Source: Ophioderma brevispina (taxonomy: Eukaryota; Echinodermata; Ophiuroidea; Amphilepidida; Ophiodermatidae). From it: a DNA stretch of 64,000 nt. The notes beneath the pieces were generated by a model that did not search any database, was not told where the DNA came from, and saw nothing but the letters and a program-made list of their open reading frames with translations. Below, piece after piece: positions 21,851-33,430 of the stretch. The stretch lies in assembly GCA_023653785.1 (NCBI GenBank), contig JAMKCH010056715.1:62001-126000 (forward strand). The letters are read 5' to 3'. The position numbers were made by a program, and so were the translations under genes. The stretch's first letter is position 1. The number at the start of each line of letters is the position of its first letter.

Positions 21851-23028
21851 CCCCCAATCCTGAAAGTCTTCCTAAGCAATGCGATCATCGTCTTGTCATT
21901 TACCCCACGTGCATATACAGCAAGACCTAGTAAGACAGTGGGATATGTGGGAAAACATTCAGAAGGATGTATTTTTTCTTTAAAATTAACTCAAAATGAG
22001 TTTCTCCTGCAAATGCCAACACGGCCCAGATTATTCAAAATCACGTAATTACACAATAGCACACACTAAGACAAGAACCTAGGCCTAAGAATGCCACTTG
22101 GTATTTCGGGAGCACTTGTACAACACTACACAGCCTACACATGGCAATGGGGGTAGCACTGCACACATGGGGAAATACTGAGCGCCAAACGTTACACTAC
22201 TATAGTACTAAACTAGAGTTCAAAGAGCCTGACTAAGTAATTCAACCTCAAATTTTCTATGGTTAATATAACAAGAAGACAAGTGCCACTTACCGCTACT
22301 GGTATTGATGGAAGCCATATCATGTGTACGCAGATAACCTGCTATAGTCTCGTTATCATGGCTCACATTTCAACCCAACTGTACATGTTACATTTCCTAA
22401 TTGGGACGTAATCGTCCCAACTGTAAAGACAAAATGACATTGCTACAACACAACGCAAAAATCAATGATACAATCCTACTACGATGAACCTTGTTGCTTC
22501 GCAATAATAGCAAGATGAAATATAGTGTAGATTTTCTTAACAAAATTGCTCAGTGAACCGTAACGAGTCTTTGTTATGATCTATTTTTGTCTAGTTATAG
22601 GTATGTGTGTAAAGATATCAGTTCCGTTGACTATTTTTAGATAAAACTAAATAAAGTTGAATCACTTTAACCTTTGTTCAGTAAGCAATAAGCTAATTAA
22701 AACTTTTGGTATTTAGTAGTATGACTGGTGTAAGATTAATGAATTTGCTGTGTACACGTTAAAGTCCATTATAGCGTACGTTGTTTTTTGTACGTTGAGA
22801 GAATAACATAGTTAAAAATGTTTGTGCCGCTGTATATAAATATTATTGCCAAGTATCACTTTATGTCTACATGCGCATTTGGCAAAAGAGGTAATACACA
22901 ACATCAATTCAATCAATGTTGACGACTAATAATAGTGGTACGTAATTACAATAGAAATAACTAGAATTTCGCGGTTCTCGGCTTTCGCGCTCGCTATATT
23001 CAAAGAATATAAGCTGTGGGCCGCCCCA
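21851..23028. other. mostly nothing recognised
   Basis: Apart from the tiny exon candidate at 22294-22318 on the minus strand, no coding signal or structured repeat was found. Confidence 0.45.
22294..22318 (-). CDS. possible tiny first exon with consensus donor
   Basis: On the minus strand ATGGCTTCC... opens eight codons (MASINTSS) plus one base and ends at G/GTAAGT (donor at 22293). The start context and donor are good, but 25 bp is too short to carry family information and such combinations occur by chance in a window this size. It is listed as a weak lead only. Confidence 0.15.
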
Positions 23029-23429
23029 TGACCTTTGACCCTGGCACGTGACCTTTGATCTCATCAACATATGAGGGATCGCATGGTGCACCTATGACAA
23101 AAGTTTGGTTCCAATTGAACTTCAAGTTTTCAATTTAGATCAATTTTACATTTTAAGCCCATTTTTCAACTTGACCTCACATGACCTTTGACCTTTCAAC
23201 ATGACCTTTGACCTCATCAACATATGAGGGATCCCATTGTGCACCTATGACAGAAGTTTGGTTCCAATTGAAGTTAAACTTTTCAATTGAGGTCAATTTA
23301 AAAAAAAAATTAACAATTTGTGACACACACATCCACACATCCACACATACACACATACACACGCACAACGGATTGCTAAGTGGTCCTGCCAGCTATAGCT
23401 GGCGGCCCACAAAAATAATAAGCATAACT

Positions 23430-23478
<49 letters not shown>
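23029..23478 (+). repeat. retroposon-like tail with TGACCTTTGACC array and (AAT)n
   Basis: Starts with TGACCTTTGACC words at 23029, 23049, 23182 and 23202. A segment from about 23061 (TCATCAACATATGAGGGATC) is repeated at 23214 with a 153-bp period. It is followed by CACACATCC/CACACATA microsatellite, a perfect 16-bp palindrome GCCAGCTATAGCTGGC (23388-23403), and (AAT)n at about 23432-23478. Text of this kind, ending in a trinucleotide run, is typical of the 3' ends of invertebrate non-LTR elements. CTATAGCTGGCGGCC also occurs at about 37714-37728. No coding part remains. Confidence 0.65.
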
Positions 23479-24799
23479 GGCTAATAGGAACGTTAGGGCG
23501 AAAGTTTAATAATTCATTAGGTTATGAGTTCTTTTATTATTTAAATTAATTAATATTCACACCCTTTGCTATTCTAGTGGTTTTTCCTTAATATGCATAA
23601 ATTAATATTCATATCTTTGATGGAATAAACCGCAATACAAGGAACACTTAGGCCCCGTTTGTCTGTAAATCGTAAGCAATCAGCTGTCTTGAAATGTGTT
23701 TTGTTTTGTTTTGTTTGTTTTTTTAGAGGATTACCAAGTCTCGCCTTTTTGGCCTTTTGGTATTCTATTCCATGTCAGGCAACTGATATCTAAAAATGTG
23801 TATCCAAACAGCGACCTGTTTCTCGACGTGGAAATAAACATTGAACAATTTTCATGAACAAGAATTATACAGTTCTGAGATTTTGTTTGTTTTACACAAA
23901 TGCGGTATATTCCACCTTTTCTGCGGTTCTCTGCACTGCCAATGCAGTTAACCTTATGACCACTCATGCTAGTGCATAAGACCATTGCAGTATTACGTCA
24001 CACTGAGGTTAAACCCTGACTGCCTGCAGTTACAATACCAAAATATGAAGTCCACCTTATACCACAAGTGATTTGACAGGTGAATGTATTGTTGTACTGG
24101 AATGCGAAAACCTTGCCCTACAACACGGCCGCTTATTACAAAGGTCTAAATACGTGCTTATTGTTTTTGTTAGAATTGTATGAAATATGAAATTACATAT
24201 AATTTTACGCTGTTTTTCTGTATCATTAAAATCAATTGAGAATTATTGTGAAAACGTACTGTAGCTTCATGTATTCCTCTCTGTCTATATCATATTGCGT
24301 TCAACGGAAGATAATTTGTGTCACTTTTCATAAAACTTGAGCAATCATTTCAGCAGCCCGTGTTTTCATCAATCTTGTTTAATTTGGGAAGTGTTTTTAT
24401 TCAACCTTCAGCAAGATTTTAATATCTTCTCTTTTTGATTTTTATTGATGTTCCGCAATGGCGACTTACTACATAATATGAAATGTTATTTCTAAGCAAA
24501 AAGCTTTCAACCAAACTCAATATAAATCGACCAGAAGGGTTGTGTTAAACTCTAATAGAGCACGTTACTGCGCAATTCGAGCAAGAGTCAGCAGGTATAC
24601 GTGAACGTACCATCAGGTTGTTCACGTTCAATAGTTATATTATATATTTTGTTAACAAATATGGAATGAAACACGTCAAAATGCAGGCAATCTGAAAAAT
24701 CGTTTTGTTTTTTTTTCTCCTCATTTTATCCCATACCAATGTTATTCTCTTTCAATCGTCTGCAGTTGCATATCATCCGTGTTTTTTTAATACGGTATA
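23479..24799. other. nothing recognised
   Basis: AT-rich sequence. TTAATATTCA occurs twice (near 23552 and 23601). No supported gene. Confidence 0.5.
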
Positions 24800-24857
24800 C
24801 AAGGTGAGTCAAAAAACTTGACCCTGATTGTGTCCGTCATTTTGAAATATTTAAATA

Positions 24858-24897
<40 letters not shown>

Positions 24898-25648
24898 TAC
24901 TCATATATTATCTATATATATATATATATATATATATATCATATGTGGTACCATCTGAAACTTAGTTCATTATCTTATTTTGCTGCAAAGATCATTCACA
25001 TCGGTAAGGTATAGACCGAACTACAGTCATTTTAATAAAGTAGTCGTTTTTTTTAGTCGAAGCAAATCATTTTCACTACGAAAATCGGGCTATTTATTGA
25101 CTGTAGAAAAAATGTGACGCTATTTAACCCCACAAAATTCAGTCACAATTTACCAACGATGCCCTCTTAACGTTTCTACGTTTCATCTTCATAAAAATCA
25201 TTTCAAAAATAAATTAAGTTGATACATGTATCAGTTTCTGGAGATCGGTGACAACCTTTTGTGGTTTAAAGTATTGTCTATGAAGATCAAAATATGCCAC
25301 ATCTTGAAAATGTATTTCAAATAAAACTTATCATTATCAATGGCTTTTAAGACACCACTTTATTTGACATAAATAGACATACCCTTGTCATCATTTTGGG
25401 AAGTCATTTGCTTAGTTGGCCGCTATGCATTCAAATGGGAATCCGTGGATAGGAGGAAAAGCTGACTACTTGATTCAAAAGACTGTAGCTCAGCCTATAC
25501 TGAACCGATTGGAATTATCTTTGCAGCAAATTGATGATACTGTAACATGCTTTCCAATGAAATACATTTGTTAGATTATGTTATTTTAAAAATTCAAAAT
25601 GGCGGACACAATCAGGTTAGTTTTTGTTGTTTTTTTTACCTCACCTTG
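24800..25648. mobile_element. 849-bp mariner-like MITE with long TIRs
   Basis: The left end CAAGGTGAGTCAAAAAAC (24800, preceded by TA) pairs with the right end, which reads CAAGGTGAGGTAAAAAAAAC inward from 25648. Inverted similarity continues: CTGATTGTGTCCGYCATTTT (24823 / 25593-25614) and CTGCAAAGAT...ATCGGT...GTATAG...CTACAGTC (about 24982-25030 / 25480-25530). A second, truncated copy in the opposite orientation is at 32711-33345. No transposase frame is seen. The target flank is TA on the left only. Confidence 0.75.
24858..24940 (+). repeat. (AC)n / (AT)n microsatellite
   Basis: ACACAC repeats pass into TATATA repeats, interrupted at about 24898-24915, then TATATA again to about 24938. 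It lies within the left arm of the MITE at 24800-25648 and is absent from the matching part of the second copy, so it expanded after insertion. Confidence 0.9.
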
Positions 25649-26287
25649 CTTTCGTCTGTTCTGCTTGGTTGTTACTTGCCTGTTTTAAATCATTTCTACT
25701 GTCCCGAACATCACTTGCAAATGCAGATGTATATATAACTTTTAGAAATATCAGACGATTCAGTCAATTAATTATACATCGAAGTTCTTGATACAAATCC
25801 CAATGATAAACTCTTAATTATTTACAGAGGCATTTTTCTTTGACATACTTAGTCATGGCGGTTACGTTTACTGTTGTAATTAATCATATGCTACCATACA
25901 CAATTAGCTACTATGCTGATGACACGTATCCAACAAATCGCTCCGAACGTTCATTTAGATAGTGTTGAACTATGAATAACTATAAATCCTAAACGCACGG
26001 ATTTGCAACTTTTCAAGTTAGTTATTGGAGTATATAAACGCTATGCAGATCAGGGCTAACTAGCGTTTTTTTTTAATGTGTGTGTGGCATTATACATCCA
26101 TAACAGTACTTGTATGCCACACCCGAAATTGAACTTTATCTGAGTTTTGCAGATGCCACGGACCATGAATAAATCAGTTTTATTCAAGATTGCATTACAT
26201 TACCTCGTTCTCCCAAATCATTTTACAGTCTGCCGTACAACCGGCCAGTTTGTATTGAACGCCAAACTTGAGATATAAAATGACGAC
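25649..26287. other. nothing recognised
   Basis: AT-rich sequence with no gene. TGTGTGGCAT and its reverse complement ATGCCACA lie about 40 bp apart near 26075-26122, forming a weak hairpin. Confidence 0.45.
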
Positions 26288-26749
26288 CAGGCGTAGCCAG
26301 GGGGGGGGGGGGGGGTGCGGGTGGTGCGACCCCCCCCACAAAAAAAATGACAAAGGTCCGCCTTTATGATATGATGTTGAAGGTCCGCTTTGCCTTGTTT
26401 ACAGTGTCCGGGTATTCAATTAAAAGTTGTCTTAAGGGTTGTGCATTGTATAGTAATGACTAAGCGAGCTGTTTAACACATTCGCATAGCCATATTACGA
26501 TGCACGTTGGGGAACTATATGTGTTTGCTAAGCTGCTACGGTATTTAGGCTTCTGCCTCAACCCCCCCCCCCCTCCCCCCCCCCCCCCTCTTCTCTCCTC
26601 TCCTCTTCAGAATTTTGAGACGACGGGTGAAAAATTTTGGGTCAACCGGCGAGCGCATGCGAGCCGAAAATTTTTTTTTTTTTGGTACGCAAAAGGTCCG
26701 CTTCTGGCAAATCCGCACCCCCCCCCGCATAATCCTGGCTACGGGCCTG
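26288..26749. mobile_element. GTAGCCAGG-ended repeat with G/C runs
   Basis: The left end CAGGCGTAGCCAGG followed by a run of 16 or more G matches, inverted, the right end C-run...ATAATCCTGGCTACGGGCCTG. Long C runs also lie at 26561-26588 inside. AAGGTCCGC is repeated near 26353, 26380 and 26693. This CGTAGCCAGG plus G-run signature is familiar from interspersed repeats of many aquatic animals. Proline-rich open frames through it are C-run artefacts. Confidence 0.65.
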
Positions 26750-28062
26750 ATGAAGACCTTGACTTAAAATCCTATGTCATTTCAAATGAGCCATTTGGCA
26801 CGTGGTAGAAATAACAAAATCAATTTCAGACCCTCAGAGAAGAAATCAATTCTCCTCCTTCACCATCTTGTAATGATTAGGCAAGTGCTGTATGCGTTTT
26901 TGATGATGGGAAACGGGACGCAGTATTTTTGCTCCAAAACAATACAGTGCCAGAATATTTCCGTGCAAAATGTGGGTTCTGCGAAAGCCACGTTTCAAGG
27001 GACCAAATTAAGCCACTGTGGATTATAAAACATAATGTCGTGTGGTGTGTAGGAATGAACAACTGAGGGTGCTACCAGTCCTGGCAAATTGATCAAATTA
27101 CGAACACCCTTGGCTTCAAATCAATATCCTTCCTCGCATCGACTCCGTCCTCACCTTTAACAAATACTTGTAGTCATAATTTTTTGATTTCGACAATGCA
27201 TGTCCACGCTGAGATGAATTGTTGATGTTGCATACGACTCATTTTAATGTCACATTGGAGGATTTCGAAATGAGTTAGTGAACTGCAACTAATTTTCGTT
27301 CATGTAAAGACCTGAAAAGTTCTTCAATAAGTCATTCTATTAAGAACAAAATAATAGTCCTATTTTCTGTCGATTTACTCGATTTTTCTGAAAGGTAAAG
27401 TGCCTTTCAGTCAAAAAGAAAAATAATGACAAGCACGCGTACTTACACAAGCTTACTTACCTGCGCAATGCATTATGGTAAATACGCACAAAACCAATTA
27501 ATTCATCAGTTATGCTAATAATAATATGAGCCTACTCAAATCCCCAGGTTTCTGGGGCTTCTTTATTCTTATTGCACAGATGCGTGCATGATAATTATCG
27601 ATTACCAGCGATAACGCGTTACATCAACATTTTATACAGATACTAACAACTTTTTAATACATGAAAATTTGGCAATAAAAAGGAACACTTCTATGATAAA
27701 TTACATTATATTTCTTTGATGAATTGAAGCAATAAAGTTACAAACGTCTAGAAATCCTAGCTCAACTTTTATCATTATCACGTCTGCTAGAATGCATTGA
27801 GCAAAGTTAAGTTCTGTGTGGAGCAGCGCAGTCAGCCAAGCAATTTAATCACAAAGAATTGGTGCAATTGTTGGTTACCATAGCTACGGAGGACAGGAAG
27901 CTGACAGCAGGGATTCTTGATGCGCAAGCTATTCAATTCAATGTTACGTATGCATGCATGCGCACCCACAATAATAATACATCTGTTTACCCACCATGAT
28001 TTTTATGAATCAACCCTACTATAATATTCAATTTCTACAACAATGTTCTACACAAAAAAATA
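26750..28062. other. nothing recognised
   Basis: AT-rich sequence without coding pattern or structured repeat that I can support. Confidence 0.5.
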
Positions 28063-28114
28063 TTATATAAGCTGGATCGATAGCCCTTTATTGTGCAGTG
28101 TACCATGCAGGGCG
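28063..28114 (+). repeat. 52-bp segment shared with 35684-35735
   Basis: This segment matches the reverse complement of 35684-35735 over its full length, with a 24-bp identical core that includes GCAGTGTACCATGCAGGGCG. Outside it similarity fades quickly. It may be the conserved piece of a short retroposon or transposon end. Confidence 0.6.
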
Positions 28115-28408
28115 CGACGTATTGGCTTTTGTTGTGTGCATTTACAATTACAACATTGACGTTATGTGTTTACTTTGGGTGTTTATCGTAGGCTAAGTAG
28201 TTTGTTAGATTTGAAGTGCAATGATTATGTGAGCATGCAGCGGTGACTTGGAACCGTGTCCGTCAAGTATCATGGGTCAGTAATGCGCAAGGACCCGAAT
28301 CTCTCAGCCACAGACTCATTTTAGTTTTGCGATTTCTACAACTTGCGCACTTTAAAGTAGCTGATCGTCCTATATTGATCTAGAGTAAGCGAGTGGAATA
28401 ATCTGTGA

Positions 28409-28580
28409 CCGGTGTGAAAACAGATTAGTCCGGCGGGAGCCACAGTCCGGGCTCCATAGACGATAACGGAATAATGCGTGAAACTAATGTTGCGTGAAGA
28501 GTCAACTGAATCGAGTGCTCTATTCTTTACCGTTGTAGCCGGACTATGAGTACGCCGGACTATAATTACTTCTACACCGG
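28409..28580 (+). mobile_element. CCGGTGTGAA MITE, copy 1
   Basis: A 172-bp unit. The left end CCGGTGTGAA...TTAGTCCGGCGGGAGCCAC pairs with the right end GTACGCCGGACTATAATTAC...TTCACACCGG-like (TTCTACACCGG), giving TIRs of about 43 bp. The inner part (GATAACGGAATAA, GTTGCGTGAAGAGTCAACTG, AATCGAGTGCTCTATTC) is conserved in the other copies. Several AGTCCGG/CCGGACT words lie just inside each end. No coding capacity; mobilising transposase unknown. Confidence 0.85.
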
Positions 28581-28729
28581 TTTGATAGGCCTTGAAACAG
28601 GCAATAGGGTGTCGGCGTTTCAATTTGCATCTGTCTATACAGGGTTGCGTAAACATCTTGACACCGTTGTGTTATTGTCAAGTTGCTGTGACGTGCTTGA
28701 AGTAGTAATATTACTTTTTCTGAGAAAAA

Positions 28730-28904
28730 CCGGTGTGAACGTAATTATAGTCCGCCGGGAGCCACAGTCCGGGCTCCATAGATGATAACGGAATAAATTG
28801 TGAAACTAATGTTGCGTGAAGAGTCAACTGAATCGAGTGCCCTATTCTTTACCGTTGTAGCCGGACTATGAGTACGGCGGACTATAGTTACTACTTCTAC
28901 ACCT
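28730..28904 (+). mobile_element. CCGGTGTGAA MITE, copy 2
   Basis: Same unit and orientation as 28409-28580, 150 bp downstream. The core GTTGCGTGAAGAGTCAACTG is identical, and the ends read CCGGTGTGAACGTAATTATA and ACTTCTACACCTG. The two copies differ by scattered substitutions, so they are not a fresh tandem duplication. Confidence 0.85.
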
Positions 28905-29410
28905 GATTGAAAATCCAGTGTTTGGAGTTGGTTCTGTTTGCTACTTCACTTGCTGAGGTCAAGTTTAAGAGATTGACATTTGTCGACATTTCATTTCGTA
29001 CTCTCGTTTTTGAGTTAGCATCCTTATTTCAACGCAGGTGGTTTACCTAACTGCTGGATGTAGCCGATGTGTTAATCAACCCTGCACCTGTCTGATTGAC
29101 ATGGTTTACATCTTTACAGAAAACGGTACAATCAATGGAATACAACCATATACATCAGAGGAAATGATCCAAAGGCATGTCACTGACGCCAGGTGTATCA
29201 TGAATAATGAATAAGGGGTGATCGCCTCCAGGGAGCAGTCGCTATACCAGTTCACATGTTTACAAACACATTTAGCCTTGGTCCTACTTTTATACATTGC
29301 TAGTAATTGCACCTGTTTGGGTTTTTCTTATGATTCTACAGGCCATTCAGAGTTAAGTCTTTTAACACCAGTTGATTCCGCATAGGTTATAACACTAAGA
29401 CAGTGGCTTT
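28905..29410. other. nothing recognised
   Basis: No gene or repeat seen between the MITE copies. Confidence 0.45.
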
Positions 29411-29776
29411 TTAAAGTGACAGGAGGAGATTTTTTTATAATACGAATTTCTCTCAAATTGCACTGGATCGATTGTAATTCACCTACCAAGAACGTTCCAA
29501 AGTTTTATTGGACAAACAAGTACAAAAGAAAACAGCAAACCTTGTTTTGAACTTGCCTGACTATCGTAATTGTCCCCATAGAACACCGTGCTTTGACTTT
29601 CTGTCGTGCACGACAGAAAGTCTAAATCATCATCTTATTACATAAAGACGGCGTATTTGGCTTATTCACTTCAGGTGTGATCTAATACATTGGAAAGCAT
29701 TCCAAATATGGAAAAAACCCGGGTTCAAGAAAAATTGGGGGCGCTTCTTTCTGGAAATCTCCTCATGTCTCTTTAA
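29411..29776 (+). mobile_element. 366-bp TTAA MITE (GCGCCCC family), copy A
   Basis: Bounded by TTAA on both sides. The left end TTAAAGTGACAGGAGGAGAT pairs with the right end, which reads TTAAAGAGACATGAGGAGAT inward from 29776. Further inside the right end lies the reverse of GCGCCCCCAATTTTT. A 28-bp perfect palindrome sits at 29595-29622 (arms GACTTTCTGTCGTG). Other copies are at 48412-48982 (+) and 50929-51288 (-). TTAA targets point to piggyBac or Kolobok transposases; AG as first bases fits Kolobok better. That assignment is inference. Confidence 0.85.
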
Positions 29777-29968
29777 CGATGGCTGCTAAATAACTGCAGA
29801 TCATTTCAGAAATCATTTCAAAATCATGCATTCGTAATGCATTGCAAATTGGGCAAACCAATTGCATATATAACAGAAGGGATTTGATCTATCTAAACAT
29901 AAGTCACACAAACAACAACGTATCATGAAATAGTTAACATCAAAATTCCGGAAAGGAAAAATGCGATG

Positions 29969-30142
29969 CCAGGTGTGGCAGGAGATATGGTCCGCCGGTC
30001 TCACAGTCCGGGAACAATGGTGAACAATAGGGCTATCGATTCAGTTGACTCTTCACGCAACATCAGTTTCAAGCTTTATTCCGTTGTCGTCTATGGATCC
30101 CGGACTGTGGTTCCTGCCGGACCATATCTCCTTTCACACCGG
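29969..30142 (-). mobile_element. CCGGTGTGAA MITE, copy 3
   Basis: A 174-bp inverted copy of the 28.4 and 28.7 kb elements. Its ends are longer and cleaner: CCAGGTGTGGCAGGAGATAT at the left and the inverse of CCGGTGTGAAAGGAGATATG at the right, each followed by GGTCCG(C/G)C and CACAGTCCGG. The central GAGTCAACTGAATCGA is present on the minus strand. Confidence 0.85.
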
Positions 30143-30305
30143 CGCTACCTCACGTCAAACACACATGTGCTTTTAAAACTTGAGCTCAAGCAGATTTACA
30201 TTATATTCCAATGCTGTCTGGATTAGCTCTCATTTATGACAGGGTATTGAAAGAGCGACAGAGTGACTACACAAAACAATATTGCCACAGCCAGTTCTCT
30301 TGAAC

Positions 30306-30612
30306 GGTTGGGTACAAACCAGAGGGTGTATTGCGTCAATCCCACAATGCACCAGTTTTGGGAAATTTGACCTCAATGGGGTCACGTGATCCCACAAAAA
30401 GCCCATCCTTAACACATACAAACCTCTGAGTTTTACGCTCATTTAAGCCAACAAACCATTAGTACTTAGGGAATTCGTTGCATGATCATGAAATGTTTTG
30501 CCGTTCTTAAACTTTTGGAACACATTTTACTGACATGTGCTTAGTACAGAACAGTATATACACATTGCAATGCATTATGGGATTGGTTCAAACCACCCTC
30601 TGGGTACAAACC
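30306..30612. mobile_element. 307-bp foldback repeat
   Basis: The left end (GGTTGGGTACAAACCAGAGG, then GTGTATTG...CAATCCCACAATGCA) matches inverted the right end (TGCATTATGGGATTGGTTC...CACCCTCTGGGTACAAACC). Arms are about 50 bp, with unrelated sequence between. No coding capacity. Confidence 0.65.
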
Positions 30613-32710
30613 GATGATACAATTTTGTTACCTGAAATAATGACCTAGGTGCAACCACCTTTGGCACTTGCCTAAATGTTGTGATGTGATGGAATCTCAT
30701 ATAAGACTCCGAGTTGCCATATTGCGTTACCTCTAGATGTTAGTAGACCAGTGCGACCCCGTGTTTTAATACATTGGTGGTACGTTATCTATTAATATAT
30801 TAAATCGCGTGAGTTGGTGCACTTTTTAAGGACTGTCATTGTAAGACGTTGTCTTATTTGACAGCAGTATCGAAATTTCACTGTTCTCACGGTGCGATAT
30901 TGTGGATTAGCCAGGACCCCGATGTATAGTCTGCTACTTAGAGGAGAGAAATAGGGACTCGGAAACACTTCCCAGTGACATCTCAGTGCTATTTCTGGGG
31001 AGAAGCCATTGTTGGATATGTTAGGTTGAAGAATAGTATACAGGAATGGCTTCATGGACGATTTTTTTTCGTAAAAACACATGACACCGGCAGCTTAAAA
31101 TTTTAGATCTATTTTAACTTAAACACTCGTCAAAAAAAAAAACAGAAGAGAACCAAAATTAATAACACACACACGGCACACCACAATTAAAAATGGATAA
31201 CCGTTTGGACCACCAGTTACACAATTTGGAAACACTTTTATTTTTTTTACTGAAATGTGCTAAGTGTTAGAGGCGCTTAATTAATATGCCATTCGGGGTA
31301 AATGCGTAATTAATAAACGGAAATGGACATATGCCAGAAGTTATGCACGTAGTGTTAACCAATACCGTGTTCATAATGTGAAAAATTGGTGTTTGTCATT
31401 TTGCATTTTTTCGTCATTGAAACTAAAAGTAACTTGTCACTTAATTAAAATGCCGAGAGGATGACATATCATTAATAGTAAGCGCACACAAATACTCCTA
31501 AATTAGTAATTAGTAACAAAAACGTGGTGATTTGATGAGAAAAATAAAACACCATTTGCGGTACTCGCTTAGGCATTTGCGCATTGAAAAGAAATACTAC
31601 CCACACTTTATCTTCATGTATTCACCAAAGCACTGCAGACTTATGAAACTCGCACATTTCCTTTTGTGGTTTCCACTCGGTTTGTCGAAGGAATGTGAAG
31701 ATTCCTTTAGAATAGATCGCAAAGTAGGTCTGGTTTTAGTTCGTTCAGTTATACTTCCAAATTACTTAATTCGCGTATTGTCGGTTTCGGAATACATATA
31801 ACCATAAATATTTATATGATTGACATTCTCGGAGTCATCCCTTTGCGTGATCCATGAACTGCTTTTCAGAATTCTACAGAGCTAAGTCCCTAATCAATCA
31901 GTCACTTAGTGTCCTACGCATGCGATGGGAAAAGCGTCAAAACGACTCAGTGACTTAGAATATGCTTAGAGCTTTTTAAAAACCTTACAGATATTACAGA
32001 AAACCCATTAAGTTTGTTGCTATCACAAAGCTCGAGATTTAAGCACACGAAGTCACGTTTTGTAATAGGCCTTAGGGCATGTCAACGTAATGATATTGTT
32101 TTACGATTTCAAATGCATCAAATCACGGATATTAAAGAAGAATTATGAGTCGAAAATCTGTGGAAAATAGTAATTTTTCTGAATATCAGTAGAATGTTTT
32201 TAGAAGTTTTTTTGTCTCGATAGCATATACATGGGTTCAGAAAATGCCAAATATTATTAGTATAGATATTATTTTCTGGTGCGCTTCCACTCATGAAATG
32301 TACAGGGGTTTTAAAGCCGCGCCAAAATAATAAGTACGGCCACTCTGATTTGTCTGTTCAACAACTAAAAAGATGGCCTTCTTCCACACATTAGGTCTGT
32401 CGAGGGCAATTGCATAGAAGTGACAGGGAAATAAACTACACATGTTAGGAATGTTGGCAGATTCAAACAATGCAGCTCTGCAGCCTGGTAACACATGTTT
32501 ACTTGAAGGGATTGAATGAGAAAGTGAAGAGTAATTTCCAATAATTTTTGAATTTGGGTTGAAAGCAATTCTCCGTGTTGTAAACTCTCTTCTTTTTATA
32601 AGCAGTATTTAAAAAAATACTCACAATAAGGCCTGCAATATCTTCTTCAAATATGGGCAATAAATCGTTGGTGCGTCATATAAGGACAATCCCGAAAACA
32701 CTCGTTACTA
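30613..32710. other. nothing recognised
   Basis: Long AT-rich stretch. An 89-codon frame at 31532-31801 starts at TTG and has no family pattern. No supported gene or repeat. Confidence 0.5.
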
Positions 32711-33345
32711 CAGGGTGGGTTTAAAAATTTGCCTATGAATTGTGCCCCCGCTATTTAAATTTTCAATCAAAAGATATGTTGGTATCATCGGAAAGCGGCT
32801 TTCATTATCTTTAATTTGCTGCAAAGAAAATTCCAATCGGTTAAGTATAGTTGAGTTACAGTTAGTTTTAAATCAATTAGTCAGCTTTTTTTTTTTCCCC
32901 ACTACCCAATAATTTCCCATTTGAATGTACGGCGGCCGAACAGCTAAGCAAAGTGAAGCCCCCAAAATGATGATAAGGGTTACGTCTATGTAAAGTCAAA
33001 TAAAGTGGATTATATCAAAGTTTAAAAAAACAGTGATAATGGTAATCCTTTATTCGAAACACTTTTTTTGAAAATGCTGCATATTTTGGTCTACAAATAT
33101 AGACAAATACTTTAAACCTCAAAAAGGTTGTCATCGATCTTTGTTCCTTCATTTGCTATGATTCATCAAACTCCTCCTAAAACGGATACATGTATCAAGT
33201 TACTTTATTTTCCAAATGATTGTTATGAGGTGATGCTGAGGACGTAGAAGGCATCGATGGTAAATTGAATGAATTTTGGGGGTGAAATAGCGTTACATAT
33301 ATTCTGCAGTCAATAAATAACTCGATTTTCTTCTGGACATTTGCT
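32711..33345 (-). mobile_element. second, truncated copy of the 24.8-kb MITE
   Basis: Starts CAGGGTGGG after TA, and follows the minus strand of 24800-25648: GCTGCAAAG...CCAATCGGTTAAGTATAG, CCCATTTGAATG...CGGCCGAACAGCTAAGCAAA, CAAAATGATGATAAGGGT, GATACATGTATCA and CTGCAGTCAATAAATA all recur in order. It ends after TTTGCTTCGCTTT, lacking the terminal part of one arm. Divergence is substantial, so both are old. Confidence 0.7.
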
Positions 33346-33430
33346 TCGCTTTTCACATCTATTTATTATTTGCGAAATAAACCACATCGGTGTTACATCT
33401 TAGAGATACTAGACACTACAATCGTACATG

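Noticed and set aside
21455..21888. Long proline/glycine-rich frames on both strands
   Set aside because: They are produced by G and C runs; both strands are open at once and the peptides are low-complexity.
23324..23478. CRISPR-like array from regular short repeats
   Set aside because: It is CACACA and AAT microsatellite at a retroposon-like end; no spacer/repeat structure, and the DNA is eukaryotic.
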